Shown in pieces: positions 45,187 through 53,184 of a stretch of 64,000 nucleotides of DNA. The notes under the pieces were generated by a model. The model ran no database searches and was not told the DNA's origin. It saw only the letters and a list, made by a program, of their open reading frames with translations. How positions within the stretch are numbered: the first letter of the stretch is position 1; each line of letters starts with the position of its first letter. Source of the stretch: Fervidobacterium thailandense (GTDB lineage Bacteria; Thermotogota; Thermotogae; Thermotogales; Fervidobacteriaceae); the NCBI RefSeq assembly GCF_001719065.1, contig NZ_LWAF01000001.1, positions 62,001-126,000 of the forward strand. The letters run 5' to 3'. The translations under genes were made by a program, and so were the position numbers.

Positions 45187-45212
45187 CCGTGATATATATT
45201 AGCATATCACGG
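45187..45212. repeat. Inverted repeat over the tRNA-Glu/Arg/Lys promoter
   Basis: CCGTGATAT-ATATTAGC-ATATCACGG: perfect 9-base arms, 8-base spacer. The spacer contains the -10 of the minus-strand tRNA promoter. It also lies 36-61 bases upstream of the -10 of the divergent HD-GYP promoter. Candidate protein-binding site. Confidence 0.55.
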
Positions 45213-45223
45213 AAAAAAGTCAA
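45196..45223 (-). promoter_or_regulatory. Promoter of the tRNA-Glu/Arg/Lys transcript
   Basis: Minus strand: TTGACT (45218-45223), 16-base spacer, TAATAT (45196-45201), about 28 bases before the tRNA-Glu 5' end. Confidence 0.8.
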
Positions 45224-45244
45224 GTACCCGAATTATGTTTTGTG

Positions 45245-45253
45245 TGGTATAAT
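45245..45253 (+). promoter_or_regulatory. Extended -10 promoter of the HD-GYP gene
   Basis: TGGTATAAT with no clear -35. Transcription from it would start near 45260, after the earliest in-frame ATG (45258), which supports ATG 45315 as the real start. Confidence 0.7.
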
Positions 45254-45314
45254 GTGAATGCAGGCTTTATTTCTTGAATTTGAGTTGATTTCGGAGTTTT
45301 TGAGAGGTGTTCGA

Positions 45315-46568
45315 ATGATAGATATCTTGCTTAAAACGATAATACTCGTTCCAAAGTTCGGTGTTCACGCGCTCCAGGTTGGTTTTTTCGCATCCAGAAC
45401 GGCGAGATTACTCGGCCTTAACGAAGAAGAAGCTTTCTATGCTGGTGTGCTTCACGATCTTGGTGTTATCACACCGCATAAGGGGGTTGTGCTGGACGAT
45501 ATTTCGAACGAGTTTTTGATCAACGAAGACGTCCCGACGTACGAATCGCCGATAAAGGACCATACGTTGGTTTCTAGTTTCGAAGTTTCGAAGATTTCCA
45601 AGCTCGTCAAGAGATTTCCCAATCTCTCGTCAGCCGTGCTCATGCACCACGCACTTCCGCAGTACCTAAACCCCGAATTGAAAGCGGACGTGTTGGCAAA
45701 CGTGTTGTCCATATCCGAAGAAGTTTCTAAGTACGTTATAGTGAACGACGAAGAACTGCTGTGGAAAGACTTCGAACTTCCACTCTCGGTGATAAAAAAC
45801 AGATTTTTCGATTTTGTCTACGATGCTGCGTTGGGTGCCTTAAAGGAAGAGTACACCCGCTGGATGCTTTACGATATAAAAGCCGGGTACAACAAAGAGG
45901 ATATCATCAGCGATTTCTTCTTCTCGGAGGAGTTCAATTTCAGCGAAGTCACCGAACTTGGTGCGGTCCTATCTTACATCATCGATTCCAAAAGTCCGTT
46001 CACGAGGGAACATTCATGGAGAGTTGCTAAGGTTTCGAGCGCTATCGCCAAAGAATTGTTACTCAACAGCGAGGAATTCTTCATCGCTGGCCTGTTCCAC
46101 GATATTGGGAAAATAACCACACCGTTATCGATTCTTGAGAAAAAGGGAAAGCTTGAGTCTGCCGAGATGGAAATCATGAAAAAGCACGTCTATTATAGCT
46201 ACATAATACTTTTGAATCACCGAGATGAACCTTGGTTCTGGCCAGCGGTGCGCCATCAGGAGAGAATCGACGGTTCTGGCTATCCATGGAAACTGAAAGG
46301 AGAGCAGATGAGCTTCAAAGACAAGATTCTGCAAGTTGCCGATTATTTCGTTGCCGTGTTGGAACCAAGGCCCTATCGCGGTCCAAACACTCCCGAAAAG
46401 GCTCTCGAGGAAGTTCTGAGGGCGGTTGGATATGGTACACTGGACAAAGGCCCAGCCAACATTCTTAGGGACTTGGTCCTCGGAGGCTACGATTTCAGCA
46501 CGATTGACTACATGTCAAGTATCCAACTTGACATTGAAAACTTCGAGAAGAGTTTGATGGAGGGATGA
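45315..46568 (+). CDS. Tandem HD-domain protein, C-terminal HD-GYP (c-di-GMP phosphodiesterase-like)
   Basis: A 417-residue protein from ATG 45315 (site GAGAGGTGTTCGA). The N-terminal half has a degenerate HD-type domain (LHDLGVITPHKG, SSAVLMHHALPQYL). The C-terminal half is HD-GYP: HSWRVAKVSSAIAKELLL, AGLFHDIGKI (metal ligands His-Asp), VRHQERIDGSGYPWKLKGEQ and VADYFVAVLEPRPYRG. HD-GYP proteins hydrolyse c-di-GMP to GMP or pGpG. There is no sensor or membrane domain. With the next two genes it forms a compact signalling cluster. Confidence 0.88.
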   Translation: MIDILLKTIILVPKFGVHALQVGFFASRTARLLGLNEEEAFYAGVLHDLGVITPHKGVVLDDISNEFLINEDVPTYESPIKDHTLVSSFEVSKISKLVKRFPNLSSAVLMHHALPQYLNPELKADVLANVLSISEEVSKYVIVNDEELLWKDFELPLSVIKNRFFDFVYDAALGALKEEYTRWMLYDIKAGYNKEDIISDFFFSEEFNFSEVTELGAVLSYIIDSKSPFTREHSWRVAKVSSAIAKELLLNSEEFFIAGLFHDIGKITTPLSILEKKGKLESAEMEIMKKHVYYSYIILLNHRDEPWFWPAVRHQERIDGSGYPWKLKGEQMSFKDKILQVADYFVAVLEPRPYRGPNTPEKALEEVLRAVGYGTLDKGPANILRDLVLGGYDFSTIDYMSSIQLDIENFEKSLMEG

Positions 46569-46572
46569 AGCC

Positions 46573-46962
46573 GTGATACAAGTCAACGATCTAAATAAGA
46601 TTGCGGTTGTTGGTGCGACGATAAATACTGATAAGTTCGGAAACATCATCGTGCGCAACCTGAAAAGTAAAGGCTACGATGTCGTTCCGGTAACACCGAA
46701 GTACGAGCAGGTCGAAGGGATTCCAACTGTGAAAGATGTTAGTGATCTACCGAAAGATGTGGACCTCATCGTTTTCGTCATTCCACCTGAGGTAGGTATC
46801 CTCGAGTTAGAAAAGGCTTATAAGGCCGGATTCAGGAAATTTTGGTTCCAGCCCGGTGCCGAATCGGATACGATCGTGGAACTTTCACGGAAACTTTCCG
46901 ATGCGGAATTTTCGTTTGTCAGATGCATCATGGTTGAAACAAAAGCTCGACACAACGCTTGA
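46573..46962 (+). CDS. CoA-binding domain protein (YccU-like)
   Basis: A 129-residue single Rossmann-fold protein starting at GTG 46573. Motifs: KIAVVGATINTDKFGNIIVRNLKSKGYDVVPVTP and LIVFVIPPEVGILELEKAYKAG, FWFQPGAES. Proteins of this kind bind CoA or a related nucleotide and are related to the succinyl-CoA synthetase alpha N-terminal domain. The partner and role are unknown. It lies 4 bases after the HD-GYP gene and 9 before the CBS-HATPase gene. Confidence 0.85.
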   Translation: MIQVNDLNKIAVVGATINTDKFGNIIVRNLKSKGYDVVPVTPKYEQVEGIPTVKDVSDLPKDVDLIVFVIPPEVGILELEKAYKAGFRKFWFQPGAESDTIVELSRKLSDAEFSFVRCIMVETKARHNA

Positions 46963-46971
46963 GGTGATCTG

Positions 46972-47913
46972 ATGGCGGAAATTCTTGAAAAGGTCCAAAA
47001 AGTTTTCGCGAACATCAAGGTTGAAGAGTTCATGACAAAAGACGTTATATACGTCAAACCAGATAGAACCGTTGCACAAGTCAAGGAAATATTGAGACTG
47101 AAACGTATCTCCGGTGTTCCCGTTGTGGACGATTCCGGAAAGGTTGTTGGGATCATAAGCATAGAGGATATCATCAAGTGCTTGGAGAACGGGAAATTGG
47201 GTGACAGGGTTGATGAACATATGACGAAAGATGTCGTGTGTATTAACGCGGACGCCACGTTGCAGGATGTCATAAAGTTCTTCGAACGATACAGGTACGG
47301 TCGATTCCCCGTGGTAAACACCGAAGGTAAGCTCGTTGGCATCGTGACGAAAAACGACATTTTGGCTGCCGTTGCGACGCGTTTAGGCCTTATCTATTTA
47401 CACGACGAGCGCAGAAGCATGGTACTTGACTCGGACATGCTCAACAGATCCCTAATCACCGGAGAAGAGATAAACAAAAAGGGTGCTGATTTTTACTTTA
47501 GGATCGACTACTTCGATGTGAATTTGGCTGGAATTGGTGCCGCACAACTTAAAAAATTCTTGTTGAAAAAAGGTATCGACGAATCTATTGTCCGGAAGGT
47601 TGCCGTTGCCACGTACGAGGCGGAGGTAAACGTCGTCATCCACAGTGGAAGCGAAGGGGAGATATATTGCTTCATCGGTGACGACAAGATCACCGTGAGA
47701 GTCGAGGATTGGGGAAAAGGCATCGAAAACATAGAACTGGCAATGAAGGAAGGTTACTCCACCGCCCCGGATCATGTGCGCGAACTTGGTTTCGGTGCTG
47801 GAATGGGACTTCCAAACATGAAACGGTTCTCGGATAAGATGGTTATTCTATCGGAAAAGGGAAAAGGTGTAGTTGTGGAGATGGTGTTTTACATAATAAG
47901 TGGACGTTCTTGA
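46972..47913 (+). CDS. Tandem CBS domains fused to an RsbW/RsbT-like ATP-binding domain
   Basis: A 313-residue protein. Residues 16-135 are two CBS domains (VEEFMTKDVIYVKPDRTVAQ, GVPVVDDSGKVVGIISIEDII; EHMTKDVVCINADATLQDV, RFPVVNTEGKLVGIVTKNDIL), which usually sense adenine nucleotides. Residues ~175-310 are a GHKL ATPase of the anti-sigma-kinase kind: ATYEAEVNVVIHS (N box), VRVEDWGKGIENIE (G1), GFGAGMGLPNMKRFSDKM (G2). There is no HisKA dimer-phosphotransfer domain, so it is likely a protein-serine kinase or sequestering protein of the RsbW/RsbT type under adenylate control. Its target is not known. Confidence 0.85.
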   Translation: MAEILEKVQKVFANIKVEEFMTKDVIYVKPDRTVAQVKEILRLKRISGVPVVDDSGKVVGIISIEDIIKCLENGKLGDRVDEHMTKDVVCINADATLQDVIKFFERYRYGRFPVVNTEGKLVGIVTKNDILAAVATRLGLIYLHDERRSMVLDSDMLNRSLITGEEINKKGADFYFRIDYFDVNLAGIGAAQLKKFLLKKGIDESIVRKVAVATYEAEVNVVIHSGSEGEIYCFIGDDKITVRVEDWGKGIENIELAMKEGYSTAPDHVRELGFGAGMGLPNMKRFSDKMVILSEKGKGVVVEMVFYIISGRS

Positions 47914-47997
47914 AACGAGAGTAATGCAACATCTAAGAGCACGCGTGCTGGAACTGACCTGTTGTCGTGAATTTTGATTCCAAAGTTCAGATTAGGC

Positions 47998-49137
47998 TTA
48001 AGTAGTGCTTATTTCATAACTCCATTCCAGTTTCTTCTCTTTGGTTTTGATGTTTAGTCCAATTAAATAGCACTTCCTCAGACCACATATTTTATTGTAC
48101 TGCTTCATTTTGATCTGCTGAAGTGCTTCCTGGGGCGTTTTGTCAACTTTTATCTCGAGAATGTAACCAACACCGTTTTGTATCAAGAAAGATACCGGTG
48201 TTGTATCCTCTATCTCTTGGCTAAGCAGCTCGGTTCTTGAGATTGTCTTTCTCTCAAGTATATCCTGGATCCTTATATTCCTAGCTCTTGAAGTAATTGT
48301 ACGGAAAACTCGGTTGACCCGATTCATACCAGAATTGGAAAATTTTTTCTCAAAAAAGATAAAGCAACACGCTAAACGGATTGAATACAAAATGCTTTCC
48401 ATCGAAAGAAAAACCACCATAATGTTTCTCAAGTTGTTCAAGTAGGTGGGCCTCACTGACGTTAAGCTTCGCACAAGCAGTTTGAATGTAATTGGGGAAA
48501 TACGTCTTTATTTCGTCGAGAGTATATCCGACCATTTGAGAAAAATCCTCGTGAAAAGATATATCAACAAGAAGGTTGTTTAAAGTGGAAAATACACCAG
48601 CTTTTGTGTATTTGGTAATACCCGTAAGGAAAACGAATCGTAAACAGTGGTCAAGACTTTTAATCTTACCGTACAGTTGCCTGAGGACTTTCCTCATTTC
48701 GTGGGCTTTCTGTTTGTCAGATATATGGTCAAGGATGGGTTTTTCGTATTCATCGACCAGCAAGACGACCGGTTTTTTTTTGATTTCTCGCTTAACTTTT
48801 CGATCAGCTCGTAAAATTTGCCGTCGTAAGTGCTCCTCTTGAGTTCCACACCATAGTTGACCGATAGTGATCTCATTTCGTCATCGATAGCCTGTTTAAG
48901 CAGTTCTGGGTTTTCCGTGTTTAAACTATTCATATCCAACCGAACAACTGGAAAAGGTTCCCAACTCCACTTATCGCAGATCCACGTGCCTTTGAAAAGA
49001 TCCTTTTCCCCTCTAAACAGGTACTCAAATACGCTTACGGTCAAGCTTTTTCCAAACCTTCTTGGTCTGGAAAAAAATAATTTCCCTTCGGCCTTCTCAC
49101 CAACTCGTAAAGATATCGTGTTTTATCGACGTATATA
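47998..49137 (-). pseudogene. Degraded AAA-ATPase-like / PD-(D/E)XK nuclease gene (DUF1703 group)
   Basis: Pieces in different frames together spell one protein of the AAA-ATPase-like plus PD-(D/E)XK family found in multicopy in many anaerobes. In order on the minus strand: FIYVDKTRYLYELVRRPKGN; frameshift at the A7 run 49071-49077 (one base short); FFSRPRRFGKSLTVSVFEYL; shift at the T9 run near 48773-48781; VVLLVDEYEKPILDH, FLTGITKYTKAGVFSTLNNL, NPFSVLL; shifts around 48355-48290 through FWYESGQPSF; then ELLSQEIEDTTPVSFLIQ and ILEIKVDKTPQEALQQIKMK. Start codon and central C-terminal part are missing. At least four indels make expression implausible. Confidence 0.85.
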
Positions 49138-49209
49138 AAATTTCCAGCAACAAGATCTTATTACGAGACGAGCAGGCGGTGAACTGTTTTGCTTTCTCTA
49201 CTTTGTATA

Positions 49210-49218
49210 TGGTATAAT
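49210..49218 (+). promoter_or_regulatory. Extended -10 promoter of the rnf/nqr operon
   Basis: TGGTATAAT 34 bases before TTG 49252. TTGCTT at 49189-49194 could act as a weak -35 (18-base spacer). Confidence 0.75.
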
Positions 49219-49251
49219 CTAATAGATACTGAAAGAGGGGAGGGGGAGTCA

Positions 49252-50175
49252 TTGAAGATAATTGGTTCCTTTTTCCAAAAGCAACCGATGATGCAACGGA
49301 TGTTGATCGCACTGCTACCCATCTACGCGTTCTCCATCTTTGCCTACGGACCCTACGTAGTCTTGCTCTCCTTAGTTGTGTTCGCAACTGGCATCTTTGT
49401 CGAGTACCTTTTCGAATCCCGCAAAAAGAAGCCCGTCAGTGAAGCTGTTCTCGTCACATGTATGTTGCTAACTTTGGCGATGCCACCACGCGTGCCCGTG
49501 TGGTTGGTCGTTATTGCTACCGTTTTTGCCGTAGTTTTCGGAAAGGAAGCCTATGGAGGTTTCGGAAGAAACGTCTTCAATCCCGCGATAACTGGCAGGT
49601 TGTTCGTTTACATTACCTTTCCACTTCTCATGACGAAGGGTTGGGTCAAGCCATCACCATTCGGCGTTGATTCGGTTACGAGTGCAACACCGTTAGAGAT
49701 AATGAGGCAGGGTGGGCACGTTGGGATTCTGGAACTCCTCCTTGGGTGGCGCGCCGGTTCGATAGGTGAAGCTCCGATATTTTTGATAATCGTGTCCGCC
49801 GTTTATCTGATAGTCACCAAAACCGCAAGTTGGAGGATAATCACTTCTACCTTAGGATCCGCGTTCTTGTTAACGCTAATCCTCGACCTGTTAAACGTTC
49901 CAAGCGCCTTGCCGACTCTTCCCGCGATTCTTTCTGGCAGTTTGTTTTTCGTTGCTGTCTTCATGGCTACCGACCCGATTTCGGCCCCGAAGAAGACGAT
50001 TTCCCACTGGTACTACGGTGTCATCGTCGGCGTCTCCGGTGTAATCATTCGAACATTTTCGCTTTTCCCAGAGGGATGGAGCTTTGCTGTGCTTTTGGGC
50101 AACACGTTTGCCCCGTTGCTCGATGAAGTTCTAAAGGAAAAGAAAAAACCTTCCGCAAAGAAGGTGACAACATGA
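49252..50175 (+). CDS. rnfD: Ion-translocating oxidoreductase subunit RnfD
   Basis: A 307-residue polytopic membrane flavoprotein (RnfD/NqrB family). Covalent FMN is expected on the Thr of DSVTSATPLE; GKEAYGGFGRNVFNPAITGRL and MATDPISAPKKTISHWYYGV are family motifs. Its length fits RnfD, not the ~410-residue NqrB. TTG 49252 is chosen because GAGGGGGAGT precedes it and because the promoter lies at 49210; the longer frame from 49189 would start before the promoter. It overlaps rnfG by ATGA. Confidence 0.9.
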   Translation: MKIIGSFFQKQPMMQRMLIALLPIYAFSIFAYGPYVVLLSLVVFATGIFVEYLFESRKKKPVSEAVLVTCMLLTLAMPPRVPVWLVVIATVFAVVFGKEAYGGFGRNVFNPAITGRLFVYITFPLLMTKGWVKPSPFGVDSVTSATPLEIMRQGGHVGILELLLGWRAGSIGEAPIFLIIVSAVYLIVTKTASWRIITSTLGSAFLLTLILDLLNVPSALPTLPAILSGSLFFVAVFMATDPISAPKKTISHWYYGVIVGVSGVIIRTFSLFPEGWSFAVLLGNTFAPLLDEVLKEKKKPSAKKVTT

Positions 50176-50786
50176 AGGTGGATAAAGAGAGTAAGCTTTA
50201 CACGGTAATCTTCAGCTTCGCTGTGACCTTCATCTTCGTTTTTGTGCTGGCTTTGCTCAACACTCTGACAGCTTCCATGGTTCAAAAGAACCAAGAGTTT
50301 TTCAAAATCCGCGCGGTGCTGAACGCGCTCGGAATACCGTACAATTCTTACGACGACGCGAAAGACAAATTCCAGCGGTTGGAAAAACTTAAATGGAACG
50401 GTTCGGAGATATTCGTGCACACGGACGATGGAAAAAAGGTTTACGCGATCATATTCCATGGAAGCGGCTTGTGGGGACCCATAGACGGTGTTTTGGCTGT
50501 GGCGGAGGATCTCGAGACCATTGTAGGGCTTGATTTCATCTCGCAAAACGAGACCCCTGGTTTGGGTGGGAGAATCGAGGAGAAGTGGTTTAAGGATCAG
50601 TTCAAAGGTGAGAGAGCTCCTCAAAAACTCGAAATTTCCGTTTCGAAGACGGTTGATGACAAGGGTGATGGAAAGGTCGATGCTATCAGCGGGGCAACAC
50701 TGACATCGAAGGCTCTTGAGAAAATTTTAAACGCTGCACTTGAAACGCTCAGAACGTCCCTCAACGGGGGTGTTGACAATGAGTGA
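50172..50786 (+). CDS. rnfG: Ion-translocating oxidoreductase subunit RnfG
   Basis: A 204-residue protein with an N-terminal membrane anchor (YTVIFSFAVTFIFVFVLALL) and an extracytoplasmic FMN-binding domain. Covalent FMN attaches to the last Thr of AISGATLTSKAL. NETPGLGGRIEEKWFKDQFKG is typical. Size fits RnfG rather than NqrC. It overlaps both neighbours. Confidence 0.92.
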   Translation: MKVDKESKLYTVIFSFAVTFIFVFVLALLNTLTASMVQKNQEFFKIRAVLNALGIPYNSYDDAKDKFQRLEKLKWNGSEIFVHTDDGKKVYAIIFHGSGLWGPIDGVLAVAEDLETIVGLDFISQNETPGLGGRIEEKWFKDQFKGERAPQKLEISVSKTVDDKGDGKVDAISGATLTSKALEKILNAALETLRTSLNGGVDNE

Positions 50787-51402
50787 GTTCGAGAAGATTC
50801 TCAGGAAAAACCTGTGGTCGGAGAACCAGGTTATCGTTCAGATCCTTGGGATATGCTCAACGCTGGCTGTTACAAACCGGATGGTAAATACATTGATAAT
50901 GACACTCGGTGTATCCTTGGTCACTGGTTTCTCGAGTCTGACGATCTCGGCAATGAGATCATTGATTCCTAGAAAGGTCAGGATGATTACGCAGGTATTG
51001 GTCATAGCATTCTACGTGATTATCGTCGATATCATCCTTCGAGCTTACGTTCCGGAAGTTAGTAAGGCGCTGGGACCGTACGTGGGCCTTATCATCACCA
51101 ACTGCATCATCATGGGCCGGGCCGAGGCGTTTGCACAGGGTAATCTCCCATTACTCTCCTTCTGGGATGGATTTACCGCGGGACTTGGTTACATGTGGGT
51201 ACTTATGGTCTTGGCGTTCATCAGGGAGTTGTTGGGCTTCGGGACAATTTTTGGCGTGAGAGTGCTGCCAACCTCGTTCATTCCGTGGACAATCATGGTG
51301 ATGCCACCGAGTGCGTTCTTTGTCCTTGCAGTGTTGATCTGGGTGATACGTGGAGCCATTGTCAAGAGTGAGATCAAGGCTACAGGTGGTGAGAAGAAAT
51401 GA
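50779..51402 (+). CDS. rnfE: Ion-translocating oxidoreductase subunit RnfE
   Basis: A 207-residue integral membrane protein with six hydrophobic helices (RnfE/NqrD family): NLWSENQVIVQILGICSTLAV at the N terminus, IITNCIIMGRAEAFA with the conserved Cys near the iron site shared with RnfA, and FIRELLGFGTIFG. ATG 50779 (GGGGGTG upstream) overlaps the rnfG stop by 8 bases; a start at 50740 is inside rnfG and not supported. Confidence 0.92.
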   Translation: MSEFEKILRKNLWSENQVIVQILGICSTLAVTNRMVNTLIMTLGVSLVTGFSSLTISAMRSLIPRKVRMITQVLVIAFYVIIVDIILRAYVPEVSKALGPYVGLIITNCIIMGRAEAFAQGNLPLLSFWDGFTAGLGYMWVLMVLAFIRELLGFGTIFGVRVLPTSFIPWTIMVMPPSAFFVLAVLIWVIRGAIVKSEIKATGGEKK

Positions 51403-51992
51403 TGCCGGAAATTAATCCATTCTTACTCTTCTTCGCTTCTATATTTACAAGCAACATCTTGCTTACAAACTTCCTGGGCATGTGCTCTTTCATTTCGATC
51501 TCAAGGGACCTGAGTTCATCTAACGGTCTGGGTATGGCCGTAACGATGGTAATGACTGTTACAACCGCTCTAAACTGGATCGTGGAAAAGTACATTCTAA
51601 CACCTTTCGGACTTGGATATCTCAGGTACATCGTCTACATCATTGTTATCGCGGCTGTGGTTCAGATGCTCGAAATGATAATCGATCGCGTCTCACCAAA
51701 TCTGTACATGGTACTGGGAATCTTCCTTCCGCTCATAACGGTCAACTGCGCGATACTGGGTGTGGCGTTGTTCATGCAACTTAGGAACTACAGTTTCGTT
51801 CAATCCGTGTTCTTTGGTCTTGGGAGTGGGCTTGGTTGGTGGCTTGCAATCGTGCTACTTGCGGCTATAAGGAAACGTGTGGACAACGCACCGGTACCGG
51901 CACCTCTAAGAGGCATAGGTATCACACTTATCACCATCGGTATCATGGCGATGGCTTTCATGGGGTTTGCCGGGATGATCAAGGTCCAATAG
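51399..51992 (+). CDS. rnfA: Ion-translocating oxidoreductase subunit RnfA
   Basis: A 197-residue protein, six helices, RnfA/NqrE family: IFTSNILLTNFLGMCSFISIS and ITVNCAILGVALFMQLRNYSF, which contain the two conserved cysteines that with RnfE hold an iron centre in the membrane. It overlaps rnfE by four bases and precedes nqrF by ten. Confidence 0.93.
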   Translation: MMPEINPFLLFFASIFTSNILLTNFLGMCSFISISRDLSSSNGLGMAVTMVMTVTTALNWIVEKYILTPFGLGYLRYIVYIIVIAAVVQMLEMIIDRVSPNLYMVLGIFLPLITVNCAILGVALFMQLRNYSFVQSVFFGLGSGLGWWLAIVLLAAIRKRVDNAPVPAPLRGIGITLITIGIMAMAFMGFAGMIKVQ

Positions 51993-52002
51993 GGGGGATA
52001 AT

Positions 52003-53112
52003 ATGAGTGTGATCGTTGCACCGCTGATCGTTGCTGGAATAACCACCGCGTTGGCTATCGTGATAACGATCGTCGATGCGATCGTCAACAACTACGGTGA
52101 GGTCGAGATCGATATTAACAACGGAAAGAGAGTTCTCAAAGTAAAAGGAGGAGCCCCCCTACTGACAACACTGTCCTCCGAGGGTATATTCGTTCCATCT
52201 GCCTGTGGTGGAAGGGGAAGTTGTGGAGCGTGCAAGGTGAGAGTTCTCTCGGACGTGGGGTCGTACCTTCCAACGGAGATCCCGTACATGAGCAAAGAAG
52301 AGATAGCAAAGAACATTAGGTTGTCGTGTCAAATAAAGGTTAAGAAGCCTATCAAAATTGAACTGCCCGAGGAACTCTTCAATATCAGAAAGTTCAAGGG
52401 TATAGTTGAGAGTCTTAAGGACGTTACGTATGACATAAAGGAAGTTAGAATTAGGCTCGTGGAACCTCCTGAAATAAACTTTAAGGCCGGTCAATACGCT
52501 CAACTTGTCATACCACCCTACGAAAACATCAAAGAACCAACGCAAAGGGCCTACTCCATATCATCACCACCGAGCGATAAAAACCACGTCGAATTCCTGA
52601 TAAGGCTCGTACCCGGCGGTATTGCAACCACCTACGTGCACAAGTACATGAAAGAGGGCGATGTTGTCGAACTCGTCGGACCGTTTGGTGATTTCTACAT
52701 GCGCGATACGGATGCTGATATGATCATGGTTGCCGGTGGTAGTGGAATGGCACCGATAAAATCGATACTCTTGGACATGTACGAACGCGGAATCACACAC
52801 AGAAGAGTCTGGTACTTCTTCGGTGCCCGCAGTGGAAGGGACCTATACTACGTGGAACTTTTCAGGGAACTTGAGCAAAAGTGGCCCAACTTCAAGTTTA
52901 TTCCCGCACTTTCCGAACCGCGTCCGGAGGACAACTGGACTGGAGAAGTTGGATTGATAACAGTTGTGCTCGAACGTTACTTGGAAAACGTCATACCAAA
53001 AGAGGGCCCAAAAGAAGGTTACCTTTGCGGAAGTCCCGGAATGATAAACGCATGCGTTCAGGTTTTCGAAAAGTTCGGAATAAAGGATGTTTACTACGAT
53101 AAATTCGCTTAA
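52003..53112 (+). CDS. nqrF: NqrF-type NADH dehydrogenase subunit (2Fe-2S / FAD)
   Basis: A 369-residue protein: N-terminal membrane helix (VIVAPLIVAGITTALAIVITIV), plant-type 2Fe-2S domain with CGGRGSCGACKVRVLS and distant Cys in LSCQIKV, FAD domain with RAYSISSPPSD, and NAD domain with MVAGGSGMAPIKSILLDM and LCGSPGMI. This is the architecture of NqrF, the NADH-oxidising subunit of Na-NQR. It stands where an Rnf operon would have RnfC and RnfB. NADH to FAD to 2Fe-2S to the membrane flavins is the expected path. Confidence 0.93.
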   Translation: MSVIVAPLIVAGITTALAIVITIVDAIVNNYGEVEIDINNGKRVLKVKGGAPLLTTLSSEGIFVPSACGGRGSCGACKVRVLSDVGSYLPTEIPYMSKEEIAKNIRLSCQIKVKKPIKIELPEELFNIRKFKGIVESLKDVTYDIKEVRIRLVEPPEINFKAGQYAQLVIPPYENIKEPTQRAYSISSPPSDKNHVEFLIRLVPGGIATTYVHKYMKEGDVVELVGPFGDFYMRDTDADMIMVAGGSGMAPIKSILLDMYERGITHRRVWYFFGARSGRDLYYVELFRELEQKWPNFKFIPALSEPRPEDNWTGEVGLITVVLERYLENVIPKEGPKEGYLCGSPGMINACVQVFEKFGIKDVYYDKFA

Positions 53113-53130
53113 TCAGAAGAAACGTTGAAA

Positions 53131-53184
53131 GGGGGGAGCGCACAGTTTCAAGCCTCCGGCTGAGGAAACGTGCGCGCATTTATG
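53131..53184 (+). promoter_or_regulatory. Ribosome site separated from its start codon by a hairpin
   Basis: GGGGGGAG (53131-53137) is followed by a long hairpin 53138-53175: GCGCAC/GTGCGC, one bulged A, GTTTC/GAAAC, a small internal loop, AGCC/GGCT with triloop TCC. Six bases later comes ATG 53182. Folding brings the Shine-Dalgarno to normal spacing from ATG 53182 and buries the alternative GTG 53170 in the stem. Confidence 0.6.

Noticed and set aside
45258-45314. ATG 45258 as the start of the HD-GYP gene
   Set aside because: It would sit at or before the transcription start predicted from the TGGTATAAT box at 45245; ATG 45315 has a ribosome site.
47938-47949. Perfect palindrome AGCACGCGTGCT after the CBS-HATPase gene
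   Set aside because: Twelve bases with no loop or T run is too short for a terminator, and no promoter is near; likely chance.
49189-49251. TTG 49189 as the rnfD start
   Set aside because: This stretch contains the operon promoter; TTG 49252 follows GAGGGGGAGT.
53170-53181. GTG 53170 as the start of the gene after nqrF
   Set aside because: It lies inside the 3' arm of a stable hairpin and lacks a good ribosome site; ATG 53182 is better explained.
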